DNA of 64,000 bases from DASQUK01 sp963813485 (GCA_963813485.1 CAWEZE010000010.1:168373-232372), one strand, 5' to 3'. Shown: positions 19,167 through 28,164, numbered from the stretch's first letter. Numbers and translations are program-made. The notes: generated by a model not told the origin, from the letters alone.

Positions 19167-19811
19167 ATGCGACTGAGAGCCAGGATGTGGGCAGCGGCGG
19201 GCGGGTGTGCTCTGGCGTTGGTGGGCGCCATCGCATCCGCGGGACCAGCCTCGGCCAAAGGGATCCAATCAGCCACCATCAGCGGTCCCGGACTAGACGA
19301 CCCGATCGACGTCGAAGTCGGGCGGTTGCCTGACCTGACGGCGTTCTGGCAGGTCATACCCGGTCAGCCGGAGCCGCCGACGCTCACGGAGCGGCCACCG
19401 GCCGGGCGACTCGGTCCTCGCTACACCGTGACTTGGCAGCTCATGACCGACGCCGATGAAACGACAGCGATCCGCCAGGACCTCTACCCGCTCGCGGAGG
19501 GGGGTCCGCTGGTCCACACGGCGGCCGGCCAGTCGATCTTCGACGGGACCACGATCGGTGGCTGGTACAAGGCGCCGATCGCGTTGCGCGACAGGCTCCA
19601 TGCCCTCGGTGTGCCTCCGGCCAGCGCCGCTTCGCCAGCCAAATCCTCACGCGCGACCCCACCGGCGTCAGGGGCGCAGTCCGCAGGCGGTCCGCCCTGG
19701 CCCCCCGTGATCATCGGCGCGACGGGTGCGATGGCGCTGGCCGCCGTGGGCGGGGTCGTCGCCGTCCGCCGGGTCCGGCGCCGCGAGCGAGTGGCCCCGA
19801 TCCCGCTCTGA
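19167..19811 (+). CDS. Secreted or membrane-anchored protein with C-terminal TM helix, unrecognised
   Basis: 214 residues. A signal peptide (MRLRARMWAAAGGCALALVG, ending near ASAGPASA) is followed by a domain of about 120 residues (IQSATISGPGLDDPIDVEVG, GPRYTVTWQLMTD), a Pro/Ala/Ser linker and a membrane helix (VIIGATGAMALAAVGGVVAV) with a basic tail. This places the domain outside the cell. It lies 12 bp before an ECF sigma-factor gene, so it could be a sensor or target of that regulon. I do not recognise the family. Confidence 0.75.
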   Translation: MRLRARMWAAAGGCALALVGAIASAGPASAKGIQSATISGPGLDDPIDVEVGRLPDLTAFWQVIPGQPEPPTLTERPPAGRLGPRYTVTWQLMTDADETTAIRQDLYPLAEGGPLVHTAAGQSIFDGTTIGGWYKAPIALRDRLHALGVPPASAASPAKSSRATPPASGAQSAGGPPWPPVIIGATGAMALAAVGGVVAVRRVRRRERVAPIPL

Positions 19812-19823
19812 CGCAACGATGCG

Positions 19824-20405
19824 GTGGTGGGCCGGCCACCCGACGACAGGGAGCTCGCACGACGGGCGAAGGAGGGTGACGTGGACGCCTACGCCTCGCT
19901 GCTGCGCATGCACGAGGGTGCGGCCCGCCGCCTGGCCCTGGTCGTTTGCGGGTCCCCAGGCGAGGCCGACGAGGCGGCGCAGGATGGCTTCGTCAAGGCC
20001 TGGTACGGGCTGGCCGGGTTCCGCGACGACGCCGCCTTCCGGCCCTGGCTCTTGCGCATCGTGGCCAACGAGGCTCGCAACCGCCGCCGGTCGGCAGGCC
20101 GGCGGGCGGGCTACGAGCTGCGATTCGCAGAGGACCGGGCCTCGGGCGGGGCGGCCCCCTCGCCCGAGGCCGCGGTCCTCGCCGCCGACCGCCGTCGCAC
20201 CGTCGGCGCGGCGCTGGCCGAGCTGCCCACGCCGCAGAGGGACGTGGTGGCCTGCCGCTACCTCGTCGGGCTCGACGAGGCCGAGACCGCGGCGGTCCTG
20301 GGCCTGCCGCGGGGGACCGTGAAGTCACGGGCGGCGCGAGGTCTGGCGCGGCTACGCGACCTATTGCCCGAGCGCATCGAGATCGGCGGGCCCGGCGATG
20401 CCTGA
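19824..20405 (+). CDS. ECF RNA polymerase sigma factor
   Basis: 193 residues from the GTG at 19824 (a second GTG follows immediately). Region 2: YASLLRMHEGAARRLALVVC, ADEAAQDGFVKAWYGLAGFR, FRPWLLRIVANEARNRRRSA. Region 4: LAELPTPQRDVVACRYLVGL, ETAAVLGLPRGTVKSRAARG. It overlaps the next gene by 8 bp, the usual sign of a sigma factor with its own membrane regulator. Confidence 0.9.
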   Translation: MVGRPPDDRELARRAKEGDVDAYASLLRMHEGAARRLALVVCGSPGEADEAAQDGFVKAWYGLAGFRDDAAFRPWLLRIVANEARNRRRSAGRRAGYELRFAEDRASGGAAPSPEAAVLAADRRRTVGAALAELPTPQRDVVACRYLVGLDEAETAAVLGLPRGTVKSRAARGLARLRDLLPERIEIGGPGDA

Positions 20406-21378
20406 GCCCCACGACGACCTGGTCCTGGCGTTGCACGAGCTGGGCGAACGGCTGGACCTCCCGGCGACGGGGGATCCGGTTTCCGCCGCCGTCGACCACA
20501 TTCGGGCGCAACGTCCGATCGACCTGCGGGAGCGTCGCCGGGCGAATCCCAGGGGCCGGCGACTGCTGGCCGCGGCCGCAGCCGTGGTCCTCCTGGGGCT
20601 CGCCGCCGTGCTGGCGGCCCCCGGCTCTCGTGACGCGGTCGCCCGCTGGCTCGGCATCGGGAGCGTGACCATCAGCTACACGGGCGAGGTTCCGGAGGCC
20701 GCGGGCCGCACCTACGCTCTCGGGACGCCCGTGGCCTTGGCACAGGCGGTCTCGAGAGCCGACGCTGCGGGTTGGCGCCTCGCTGCGCCGGTTGCCGCCG
20801 GCGAGCCGGCCCGCGCCTTCGTCGGTCACCCGGCCGGCGCCGTCAGCCTGGTGTGGGCGCCGTCGGACGACCTGCCCGAGATCCGCAGCTCGGGCATCGG
20901 GCTGCTGCTCACGGCGATGCCCGGTACGACCGACGCCGGCGGCATGCACAAGCAGGCCACACGCGGCACGACCGTCGAGCTGGTCCAGGTGGGGGACGAT
21001 CCCGCGTACTGGATCGCCGGCGCCTCGCACGAGGTCGTCATCACCGACGCCGAGGGCGAGGTCGTCCGCGACAGCGCCCGCCTGGCGGCCAACACACTCG
21101 TCTGGACCGAGGGCGACGTCACCTACCGCCTCGAATCGGCGCTCGACCGCGACGAGGCGATCGATCTGGCGTCGACGCTCGCGGCCGCTCGCCTGACCGG
21201 CGGGCTCGCTGCGAGCGCGAACGGCGGCGAGCGAGGTGAGGTTGGCTGCCAGCAGAGGGAGATAGTCGGACTCCCCCCGTCCCGCCACCTTGGGAGAGCT
21301 CCGGGCGTCGGGCTGGCGCTCGATGCCGGTCAAGGACGAGATCCGCCGCAACGCCGTGCGCCGCATCGCCGCTGGTGA
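20398..21378 (+). CDS. Membrane protein, probable anti-sigma partner
   Basis: The ATG at 20398 lies inside the sigma gene's last codons. A cytoplasmic N-terminus of about 55 residues, with no zinc-binding HxxxCxxC motif, is followed by one membrane helix (LLAAAAAVVLLGLAAVLAAP) and the segment SRDAVARWLGIGSVTISY, seen in actinobacterial sigma-linked membrane proteins. An extracytoplasmic domain of about 200 residues follows. The frame stays open to 21378, across the start of the MoxR-like gene. The natural end is probably near 21230, because the last 50 residues are Arg/Pro-rich. An anti-sigma role is inferred from position and topology. Confidence 0.65.
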   Translation: MPEPHDDLVLALHELGERLDLPATGDPVSAAVDHIRAQRPIDLRERRRANPRGRRLLAAAAAVVLLGLAAVLAAPGSRDAVARWLGIGSVTISYTGEVPEAAGRTYALGTPVALAQAVSRADAAGWRLAAPVAAGEPARAFVGHPAGAVSLVWAPSDDLPEIRSSGIGLLLTAMPGTTDAGGMHKQATRGTTVELVQVGDDPAYWIAGASHEVVITDAEGEVVRDSARLAANTLVWTEGDVTYRLESALDRDEAIDLASTLAAARLTGGLAASANGGERGEVGCQQREIVGLPPSRHLGRAPGVGLALDAGQGRDPPQRRAPHRRW

Positions 21379-22675
21379 GCAGCTCATCCCCTCGGTGATC
21401 GGCTACGACGAGACCGTCCTCCCCCAGCTCGAGAACGCCGTCCTGGCGGGCCACGACATCATCTTCCTGGGGGAGCGGGGCCAGGCGAAGACCCGCATGA
21501 TCCGGTCGCTGGTCGAGCTGCTCGACGAATGGATCCCCATCGTCGCCGGCAGCGAGATCAACGACGATCCCGACGCTCCGGTGTCCCGCTACGCCCGCGA
21601 CCTGCTCACGGAGCACGGCGACGCCACGCCCGTCGAGTGGGTCCACCGCGACCAGCGCTTCGGCGAGAAGCTCGCCACGCCCGACACGTCGGTCGCCGAC
21701 CTCATCGGTGAGGTCGACCCCATCAAGGTGGCCGAGGGGCGCTACCTGTCCGACGAGCTGACCATCCACTACGGACTCGTGCCCCGCACCAACCGGGGCA
21801 TCTTCGCCATCAACGAGCTGCCCGACCTGGCCGAGCGCATCCAGGTGGGCCTGCTCAACGTGCTGGAGGAGCGCGACGTGCAGGTGCGGGGCTACAAGAT
21901 CCGCCTGCCCCTCGACGTCATGCTGGTGGCTTCGGCCAACCCCGAGGACTACACCAACCGGGGCCGCATCATCACCCCGCTGAAGGACCGCTTCGGCAGC
22001 CAGATCCGCACCCACTACCCGCTGGACGTCGAGACCGAGGTGGCCATCGCCGCGCAGGAGGCCCGGCCGTTCGACGTGGAGGGCGTGCGGGTGGCGGTGC
22101 CGCCGTACATGACCGAGATCGTGGCCACGCTCAGCCACCTGGCCCGCGACAGCGCCCACATCAACCAGCGTTCGGGGGTGTCGGTCCGGCTCACCGTGTC
22201 CAACAGCGAGGTGCTGGTGGCCAACGCCACTCGCCGGGCCCTACGCCACGGCGAGCGCGAGGTCAGCCCCCGCGTGAGCGATCTCGACGCTCTGGCGGCG
22301 TCGACCATGGGCAAGGTCGAGATCGAAACCCTCGACGAGGGGCGGGACGAGCAGATCGCCGAGCACCTGTTGCGGTCGGCGGTGCTCACGGTGTTCAAGC
22401 GCTGCGTCAACCCGGGCCAGCTGCGGGACGTGGTGGTGTCGTTCGAGGACGGCGCCGTCGTCCACACCGGCGAGGACGTGTCCTCCGCCGACCTCGCCCG
22501 CCTCGTCGAGGACGTCCCCGCCCTGCGGGAGTCGGTGGCCGAGCTCACCGGCGGCGACGAGAGCCCCGCCGCCGTGGCCAGCGCCGTCGAGCTGGTGCTC
22601 GAGGGCCTGCACCTGTCCAAGCGCCTCAACAAGGACGCGGTCGACGGCCGCGCCACGTACCGCTCGCGCAGCTGA
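21290..22675 (+). CDS. MoxR-like / magnesium-chelatase-type AAA+ ATPase
   Basis: 461 residues from a TTG at 21290 (LGELRASGWRSMPVKDEIRR); the frame upstream closes at a TAG near 21266, and an ATG at 21323 is the alternative. The Walker A region is unusual: FLGERGQAKTRMIRSLVELL, as in this subfamily. Walker B and sensor regions are RGIFAINELPDLAERIQVGL and LVASANPEDYTNRGRIITPL. The partner is the VWA protein at 24506, with MIDAS motif. Such pairs act as chaperone-like machines that insert metals or remodel proteins. Confidence 0.85.
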   Translation: MGELRASGWRSMPVKDEIRRNAVRRIAAGEQLIPSVIGYDETVLPQLENAVLAGHDIIFLGERGQAKTRMIRSLVELLDEWIPIVAGSEINDDPDAPVSRYARDLLTEHGDATPVEWVHRDQRFGEKLATPDTSVADLIGEVDPIKVAEGRYLSDELTIHYGLVPRTNRGIFAINELPDLAERIQVGLLNVLEERDVQVRGYKIRLPLDVMLVASANPEDYTNRGRIITPLKDRFGSQIRTHYPLDVETEVAIAAQEARPFDVEGVRVAVPPYMTEIVATLSHLARDSAHINQRSGVSVRLTVSNSEVLVANATRRALRHGEREVSPRVSDLDALAASTMGKVEIETLDEGRDEQIAEHLLRSAVLTVFKRCVNPGQLRDVVVSFEDGAVVHTGEDVSSADLARLVEDVPALRESVAELTGGDESPAAVASAVELVLEGLHLSKRLNKDAVDGRATYRSRS

Positions 22676-22684
22676 AATCAGTCT

Positions 22685-23635
22685 TCAAGGAACGGTCGGC
22701 AGCCATCCGAGGGCGTCCTTGGGGTCGCGGTCCCGGTCGAACAGCCCGAGACGGGCGTCGAAGCCCCGGTGCCACTCGTAGCCGTCGATCGCCGGCAGAT
22801 GGAACGCGCCGACCACGCCCACGCCGTCGCGGTGGGCGGCGGCGACCGTGTCGACGGCCCGCTGCACGCGCCCCTCACCGGTCGGATCTCCGGTCACGAC
22901 CACGATCCCGACGCCCGGGAAGCCCTCGGCCGCCTGCTCCAACAGGGTCTCCAGTTCGTCGACGGCTGCGCTGACCACCACCAGGTCGTCGGCCTCAGGG
23001 GGCTGGCCGGGCCGGGCGGTCACCGCCACCGGGGCACCCCCGCTCCGCAGCAGGCGGGCGGCCTCGGCCTCCGCGGTCCGCAGCGCCGCGAGTGCATCGC
23101 GCTCGTCGTCCTCTCGGCTGCGCCCGGGCGGGAACGTCCCCTCCCCGTAGCTCAGCCGGGCCTGGAGGTCGGGTTCGTGAATCGGCACCCATCCCGCCAC
23201 CAGGTCGCCCAGCGCCCCGGCCACCCGGTCCACGTGTCGCGGCCAGGTGAGGGTGGCCGCCCTGTCGTCGAGCCAGCCTCGCTGATCGTCGGTGAACCAC
23301 CCGGGTGCCGAGCCGTGTAGCAGGCACGCCCACACCGCCACGCCGGCCTTGTGGCCCGCGTCCAGCACCCGGCGCAGGTAGGCGACCTCGTCCTCGTCCC
23401 AGCGGCCCTCGCTGGGCTCGAGCCGCGCCCACTCGACGGTGAGCCGGTGGTGTGTGATCCCGTGCTCCGCCAGCAGGGCGAAGTCGTCGGCATACCGGGT
23501 GCGGAACCCGTTGCCGTCGCCGGATGGCGGCACCCGCCCCTCGGCCTCCCATCCCGCCCAGTCGGACCGCGGGGCCGCTCCCTCGCACTGCGTGGCAGCG
23601 GCGGCGGTGCCCCACCAGGGCGCGGTCGGTTCCAC
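22685..23635 (-). CDS. GH1-like protein with altered active site
   Basis: 316 residues from a GTG that directly follows the stop of the upstream DsbA-like gene. The frame of a family 1 beta-glucosidase is clear: WGTAAAATQCEG (usual GSATAAYQVEG), THHRLTVEWARLEPSEGRWD, and the end GVVGAFHLPAIDGYEWHRGF, LGLFDRD. But the family is about 450 residues, the acid/base NEP is HEP (Glu154 kept), and the nucleophile motif TENG reads TGDP at 248-251, so the catalytic Glu is lost. It is probably a carbohydrate-binding pseudoenzyme or an enzyme with changed chemistry. Confidence 0.7.
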   Translation of the reverse strand: MEPTAPWWGTAAAATQCEGAAPRSDWAGWEAEGRVPPSGDGNGFRTRYADDFALLAEHGITHHRLTVEWARLEPSEGRWDEDEVAYLRRVLDAGHKAGVAVWACLLHGSAPGWFTDDQRGWLDDRAATLTWPRHVDRVAGALGDLVAGWVPIHEPDLQARLSYGEGTFPPGRSREDDERDALAALRTAEAEAARLLRSGGAPVAVTARPGQPPEADDLVVVSAAVDELETLLEQAAEGFPGVGIVVVTGDPTGEGRVQRAVDTVAAAHRDGVGVVGAFHLPAIDGYEWHRGFDARLGLFDRDRDPKDALGWLPTVP

Positions 23636-24289
23636 TCAGTCGGTCTTCGGCAACGGCGCCAGGCGTTCCGCGGCGGTGCCGAGGACCCTGAGGAAGGTGT
23701 CGACGTCCTGGGCACCGGGGATGGCCCAGCGGCGCTCGATCACGAACGTCGGCACCGCGCCGATCCCCAGCTCGGTGGCCTGCGCCTCCTCGGCCCGCAC
23801 CCGATCGGCGCCGGCGCCCGTTGCCAGGGTCTCGGCCGCGGCGCCGGGGTCCAGGTCCACGTCCGCCGCCAGCCGGGCCAGCGTTGCGTGGTCGGACACG
23901 TCGTAATTGTCGGTGAAGTACGCCCGGAACAGGCGTTCCTCCAATGCGGCCCGGACCTCCGCACCGCCCGCACGCTCCGCCCAGACGCCGAGCCGGTGGG
24001 CGTCGAACGTGTTGACCCGGCGCTTGCCGTCCCAGCGGAAATCGACGCCCACGTCGGCACCGACATGGGCGAGCCGGTCGTGCACCCGGTCCATCGCCGC
24101 CGGGCTACCGAACTTGCGGGCCAGGTAACCGGCGAGGTCCATGCCGCCTGGCGGGACGGTGGGATCGAGCTCGAACGCCCGGTAGGACAGCTCGACCTCA
24201 CCGTCGAACCGGTCGAGCGCAGTCGAGAACCGGCGGGCGCCGACGTAGCACCACGGGCACACCACGTCGGACCAGATCTCCACGCGCAT
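23636..24289 (-). CDS. DsbA-family thiol oxidoreductase (FrnE-like)
   Basis: 217 residues. The thioredoxin fold begins MRVEIWSDVVCPWCYVGARR with the CPWC active site, then the helical insertion (AFELDPTVPPGGMDLAGYLA, NTFDAHRLGVWAE) and the cis-Pro loop GIGAVPTFVIERRWAIPGAQ. No signal peptide, so it is cytoplasmic like FrnE. It is the first gene of a two-gene unit with the GH1-like gene. Confidence 0.9.
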   Translation of the reverse strand: MRVEIWSDVVCPWCYVGARRFSTALDRFDGEVELSYRAFELDPTVPPGGMDLAGYLARKFGSPAAMDRVHDRLAHVGADVGVDFRWDGKRRVNTFDAHRLGVWAERAGGAEVRAALEERLFRAYFTDNYDVSDHATLARLAADVDLDPGAAAETLATGAGADRVRAEEAQATELGIGAVPTFVIERRWAIPGAQDVDTFLRVLGTAAERLAPLPKTD

Positions 24290-24361
24290 CGACGGCCCCA
24301 ACCTAGACCGGCGCAGACGCATTCCTGAACGGCGGCCGGTACGGTGGCGCGCGCGATGAGC

Positions 24362-24505
24362 GAGCGTCCGCAGTGCAGCGAGCCCGGCCCGAGCGGCCGT
24401 GGGAGCGGGCGAGCAACGCGTCGTAGCCCGAGCGGCCGTGGGAGCGGGCGAGCAACGCGTCCGTAGCCCGAGCGGCCCGCTGCGGAGCAGCATGAGCGGG
24501 AAGTA
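24362..24505. repeat. GC-rich spacer repeat directly before a start codon
   Basis: Two units of 39-40 bp (24387-24425, 24426-24465) share the core GCCCGAGCGGCCGTGGGAGC, followed by a partial third (24466-24505). That last 40-bp segment ends at the ATG of the VWA gene and matches 44673-44712, which ends at the response-regulator ATG. The same core occurs inverted three times at 53874-53972. Confidence 0.8.
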
Positions 24506-26530
24506 ATGCCGCCCCGCCCCCGGTTCCGGTACAGCCGCTGGGACGGCACGCAGGTCGGGTTCGACCTCGATGCCGACGCCGTGCTCGAGCAGATGACCGA
24601 TGATCTGCTCTACCACGGCGACCTCAACGCCGCGCTCCGGCGGCTGCTGCAGTCGGGGTTCCGCGATCGGCAGGGCCAGATGGTCGAGGGGGTCCGCGAC
24701 CTGCTCGAGCGCCTCCGGCGCGAGCGCCAGGAGCGGCTCGACCGGTTCGACCTCGGCGGCGTCTACGACGAGATCGCCGAGGAGCTGCGCCAGGTCGTCG
24801 ATGCCGAGCGGGCCGAGATCGACCGGCAGGTGCGCGACGCGCGGGCGAGCGGCGACCCGCGCCGGGCCGAGACGGCGCAGGGTGCCGCCGACGAGCGCAA
24901 CATGCAGCTCGAGATGCTGCCCGCCGACCTGGCGGGCATGGTGCGCGAGCTCCAGAACTACGACTTCGCCTCGGCCGAGGCCCAGCGGCGCTTCGACGAG
25001 CTGGTCGAGCGGCTCCGCCAGCAGGTGCTCGACTCGTACGTCAACCGCATGACCGGGGCCGTCGAGTCGATGACGCCCGAGGACATGGCTCGGATGAAGG
25101 ACATGCTGGCCGAGCTCAACCACATGCTCGACCAGCGCTCCCGGGGGGAGGAGCCGGACTTCGCGGGGTTCATGCAGCGCTACGGCGACTTCTTCCCCGA
25201 GAATCCCCAGAACCTCGACGAGCTGCTGGAGGTGCTGGCGCGCCGCATGGCCGCCATGCAGGCGATGCTGGCGTCGATGACGCCCGAACAGCGGGCGCAG
25301 ATCCAGCAGTTGGCCGAGCAACTGCTCGACGACATGGACCTGCGCTGGCAGGTCGACCAGCTCGGTCAGCAGCTCCGGGGCATGTTTCCCGAGATGGGCT
25401 GGGACCAGCGCTACAACTTCCAGGGCCAGGATCCGCTCGGCATGGCCGAGGCGGCGGCCACCATGGAGGAGCTGGGCGACCTCGACCGGCTGGAGCAGCT
25501 CCTGCGGGGCGCTGCCAACCCCGGCGCACTTGCGGAGGTGGACATCGAGCGGGCGCGGGAGTTGCTGGGCGACGATTCTGCTCGCAGCCTCGACGAGCTG
25601 GCCCGGCTCACCCGCCTGCTCCAGGAGGCCGGCCTGGTCGACCAGCGCGAGGGTCGCCTCGAGCTCACACCCAAGGGTCTCCGCCGCATCGGCCGCAACG
25701 CCCTGCACGACCTGTTCCAGCGCCTGGCGCGCGACAAGCTGGGCCGTCACGAGCTGGAGCGGTCGGGCGCCGGGCACGAGCGCACCTACGAGACCAAGGC
25801 CTACGAGTTCGGCGACCCGTTCAACCTCAACATCGAGCGCACGGTGCGCAACGCCATAGGCCGCCGGGGCGGGGGCACGCCAGTGCTGCTGTCACCCGAC
25901 GACTTCGAGGTCGAGCGCACCGAGCACGTCGTGCGCTCGTCGACCGTGCTCATGCTCGACCTGTCGCTGTCGATGCCCATGCGCGACAACTTCCTGGCCG
26001 CCAAGAAGGTGGCCATGGCGCTGCACTCGCTCATCTCCGTGCAGTTCCCTCGTGACTACCTGGGACTCGTCGGCTTCAGCGAGGTGGCCCGCGAGATCCG
26101 CCCGCAGGACCTGCCCGAAGTCTCGTGGGATTTCGTGTACGGCACCAACATGCAGCACGCGTTCCAGATCAGCAGACGGCTGCTGGCCCGCCAGGCGGGC
26201 ACCAAGCAGATCATCATGATCACCGACGGCGAGCCCACCGCCCACTTCGAGCCCGGCATCGCCGAACCGTTCTTCTCGTACCCGCCGGTGCGCGAGACCG
26301 TCGACGCCACCCTGCGGGAGGTGGTGCGCTGCACCCGCGAGGACATCCGCATCAACACCTTCATGCTCGACCCCACGGGCCACCTGCGCTCGTTCGTCGA
26401 GAAGCTCACCCGGCTCAACAAGGGGCGGGCGTTCTTCACCACCCCCGAAACGCTGGGCGACTACGTGCTCGTGGACTTCATCGAGCAGAAGCGGGAGCTG
26501 CGCCGTTCGGGCGGCCGCCGCTCGGCCTGA
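24506..26530 (+). CDS. VWA-domain protein, partner of the MoxR-like ATPase
   Basis: 674 residues. The N-terminal 400 residues are mostly helical and charged, with long coiled segments (LERLRRERQERLDRFDLGGV). The C-terminal von Willebrand A domain carries the MIDAS motif MLDLSLSMPMRD and QIIMITDGEPTAHFE. This long architecture always travels with the MoxR-like ATPase seen at 21290. Here the two are split by two oppositely oriented genes. The pair likely forms a metal-dependent remodelling machine. Start: ATG at 24506, right after the spacer repeat. Confidence 0.85.
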   Translation: MPPRPRFRYSRWDGTQVGFDLDADAVLEQMTDDLLYHGDLNAALRRLLQSGFRDRQGQMVEGVRDLLERLRRERQERLDRFDLGGVYDEIAEELRQVVDAERAEIDRQVRDARASGDPRRAETAQGAADERNMQLEMLPADLAGMVRELQNYDFASAEAQRRFDELVERLRQQVLDSYVNRMTGAVESMTPEDMARMKDMLAELNHMLDQRSRGEEPDFAGFMQRYGDFFPENPQNLDELLEVLARRMAAMQAMLASMTPEQRAQIQQLAEQLLDDMDLRWQVDQLGQQLRGMFPEMGWDQRYNFQGQDPLGMAEAAATMEELGDLDRLEQLLRGAANPGALAEVDIERARELLGDDSARSLDELARLTRLLQEAGLVDQREGRLELTPKGLRRIGRNALHDLFQRLARDKLGRHELERSGAGHERTYETKAYEFGDPFNLNIERTVRNAIGRRGGGTPVLLSPDDFEVERTEHVVRSSTVLMLDLSLSMPMRDNFLAAKKVAMALHSLISVQFPRDYLGLVGFSEVAREIRPQDLPEVSWDFVYGTNMQHAFQISRRLLARQAGTKQIIMITDGEPTAHFEPGIAEPFFSYPPVRETVDATLREVVRCTREDIRINTFMLDPTGHLRSFVEKLTRLNKGRAFFTTPETLGDYVLVDFIEQKRELRRSGGRRSA

Positions 26531-26534
26531 CGGT

Positions 26535-27170
26535 TCAGCCGCCGAGCAGCTCGACGACGCCGCCGAGGAGCCCACCGACGAGGGGCGGTGGCGGAGGCAC
26601 GTCCTCCGTGGTGGTGGTGGTGGGCTCGGTCGTGGTGGTGGTGGGCTCGGTCGTGGTGGTGGTGGGCTCGGTCGTGGTGGTGGTGGGGCCGGTCGTGGTG
26701 GTGGTGGGGCCGGTCGTGGTGGTGGTGGGGCCGGTCGTTCCGCTCCCCGGCCTGGTCGTCCCGGTGCTCCCCGGGCGTGTCGTCCCGGTGCTCCCGATCG
26801 GGACCACCTCACCATCGACCACCGTCGAGCCGGGCGGCAGGGGGATCACCACCTCCTCACCGGTCTCGGGGTCGATGATGCGCGCAGTCACTGGGTCCGG
26901 GCGAATGATCCCGCCGGTCCTGGTGAACGACACGGCGATCGCCGGCTGGCTGGGCGGGATCGTGGTCGAGGGCCCGTTCTCGCCGGTATGGCCCGAGGGT
27001 GCTGCGAGCTCTACGGAATCGTCTCCGCCGTGGTTCACCCACGTGAAGCCCATGGCGACCGCGAAGATGACGGCTGCGAGCAGGGTCTCACCCACGGACC
27101 CGTGAGCGAGGTGCCGTCCCCGGCGCGGCGCGTCGTCCCCCAGCCCCATACCGCCCATCCTGCACCCCAC
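26535..27170 (-). CDS. Membrane-anchored protein with Thr-rich linker, unrecognised
   Basis: About 211 residues. Near residue 30 there is one membrane helix (ETLLAAVIFAVAMGFTWV). An extracytoplasmic region then includes a short domain (TARIIDPETGEEVVIPLPPG) and seven PTTTTT-type units followed by a Pro run and LVGGLLGGVVELLGG. On the plus strand the linker appears as an 18-bp repeat (26600-26730). Such Thr/Pro linkers are typical wall spacers in this bacterial group. The start is uncertain among several ATGs. It converges on the VWA gene, 4 bp away. Confidence 0.6.
   Translation of the reverse strand: MGCRMGGMGLGDDAPRRGRHLAHGSVGETLLAAVIFAVAMGFTWVNHGGDDSVELAAPSGHTGENGPSTTIPPSQPAIAVSFTRTGGIIRPDPVTARIIDPETGEEVVIPLPPGSTVVDGEVVPIGSTGTTRPGSTGTTRPGSGTTGPTTTTTGPTTTTTGPTTTTTEPTTTTTEPTTTTTEPTTTTTEDVPPPPPLVGGLLGGVVELLGG
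26600..26735. repeat. 18-bp tandem repeat encoding Thr-rich linker
   Basis: Seven imperfect copies of an 18-bp unit rich in GTGGTG on the plus strand; on the minus strand they encode PTTTTTE or PTTTTTG. Confidence 0.8.
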
Positions 27171-27218
27171 GGCCCCAAGGGCGCCAGCGAGAAGTAAGTG
27201 CTGGCGAGGCGCGTCGGA

Positions 27219-27734
27219 TCAGCCCGACGGCCGCTCCAGCCGCTGCCGGTACAACCCCAACGTCTCGTCGTCGAATGCGACCAGGAGCACGCGTTCCACG
27301 TCCGTCGGCGTCGAGCGCAACGTGTCGACGGCGATCTCGGCGGCCCGGCCGTGGGGAAAGCCATAGGCCCCGGTCGAGATCGCGGGGAAGGCGACGCTGC
27401 GGGCACCGATCTCGTCGGCGATCTCGAGGGACCGGCGGTAGCAGGACGCCAATTGCTCGGGCTCGCCCTCGCCGCCGCCCCGCCACACCGGCCCGACGGT
27501 GTGGATGACCCAGCGAGCCTGGAGCCGGTAGCCGCTGGTGGCCTTGGCATCCCCGGTGGCACACCCACCTAGCGTGCGGCACTCCTCGAGCAGCTCGGGG
27601 CCGGCCATCCGGTGGATCGCGCCGTCGACGCCTCCGCCCCCCAGCAGGCTCGTCTTGGCGGCGTTGACGATGGCATCGACCCCCAGCGTCGTGATGTCTG
27701 CGCGCACTGCCTCGACCATCGGCGCGCGCGTCAA
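27219..27734 (-). CDS. Macrodomain protein, probable ADP-ribose hydrolase
   Basis: 171 residues, one macrodomain: VDAIVNAAKTSLLGGGGVDG (ADP-ribose-binding loop with catalytic-type Asn), CATGDAKATSGYRLQARWVI, and AFPAISTGAYGFPHGRAAEI. This is the MacroD/YmdB type that removes O-acetyl from O-acetyl-ADP-ribose or ADP-ribose from proteins. An internal ATG (MVEAVRAD) 15 bp downstream is an equally likely start. It is divergent from the whiB gene. Confidence 0.9.
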   Translation of the reverse strand: MTRAPMVEAVRADITTLGVDAIVNAAKTSLLGGGGVDGAIHRMAGPELLEECRTLGGCATGDAKATSGYRLQARWVIHTVGPVWRGGGEGEPEQLASCYRRSLEIADEIGARSVAFPAISTGAYGFPHGRAAEIAVDTLRSTPTDVERVLLVAFDDETLGLYRQRLERPSG

Positions 27735-27878
27735 CCCCCGCCTACCCCTTGCGCAATCGCCGTCTGTGGTGGAAGATCACACCATTGTAATTACACGTGT
27801 GGCATCTGTACGGGATGGTTGTGCTCCCCCGGGCGTGCCGCACTCGGACCCAGCTGAGACAAGCGGGAAGGGGGCCAG

Positions 27879-28160
27879 ATGAAACTCCCCGTGGCCACAG
27901 ATCCCGAAGACAACACCTGGCAGGACTACGCCAACTGCTTGGGCGTCGACCCCGACCTCTTCTTTCCCGAGCGCGGAGCGTCCACGCGCGAGGCCAAGGA
28001 GGTGTGCCGGGGCTGCATCGTGCGCACCCAGTGCCTCGAGTACGCCCTCGTCCACAGCGAGAAGTTCGGCATCTGGGGCGGCATGAGCGAGCGCGAGCGC
28101 CGGCGAATTCGCCGTCAGCGCGCCCTGGCTCGCCAGGCGGCCAGTACCGCCTCGGCCTGA
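27879..28160 (+). CDS. WhiB-family iron-sulfur transcriptional regulator
   Basis: 93 residues. Four [4Fe-4S] ligands: C20, C43, C46 and C52 (CRGCIVRTQCLEYAL). The turn motif GIWGGMSERERRRIRRQRA provides sigma-binding and basic DNA-binding residues. Wbl proteins bind sigma factor region 4 and sense NO or O2; this one resembles the WhiB2/WhmD class linked to cell division, but that assignment is tentative. The upstream region (27770-27800) has an AT-rich patch with the palindrome ACACGTGT. Confidence 0.95.
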   Translation: MKLPVATDPEDNTWQDYANCLGVDPDLFFPERGASTREAKEVCRGCIVRTQCLEYALVHSEKFGIWGGMSERERRRIRRQRALARQAASTASA

Positions 28161-28164
28161 CCGG

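Noticed and set aside
16257..19811. Very long open frame (1184 codons) antisense to the GH2 and P-type ATPase genes
   Set aside because: At high GC the complement of a real gene often stays open. The translation is rich in Arg/Gly/His with no domains, and the ATPase motifs on the opposite strand are unmistakable. Only its last 214 codons (from 19167) are a real gene.
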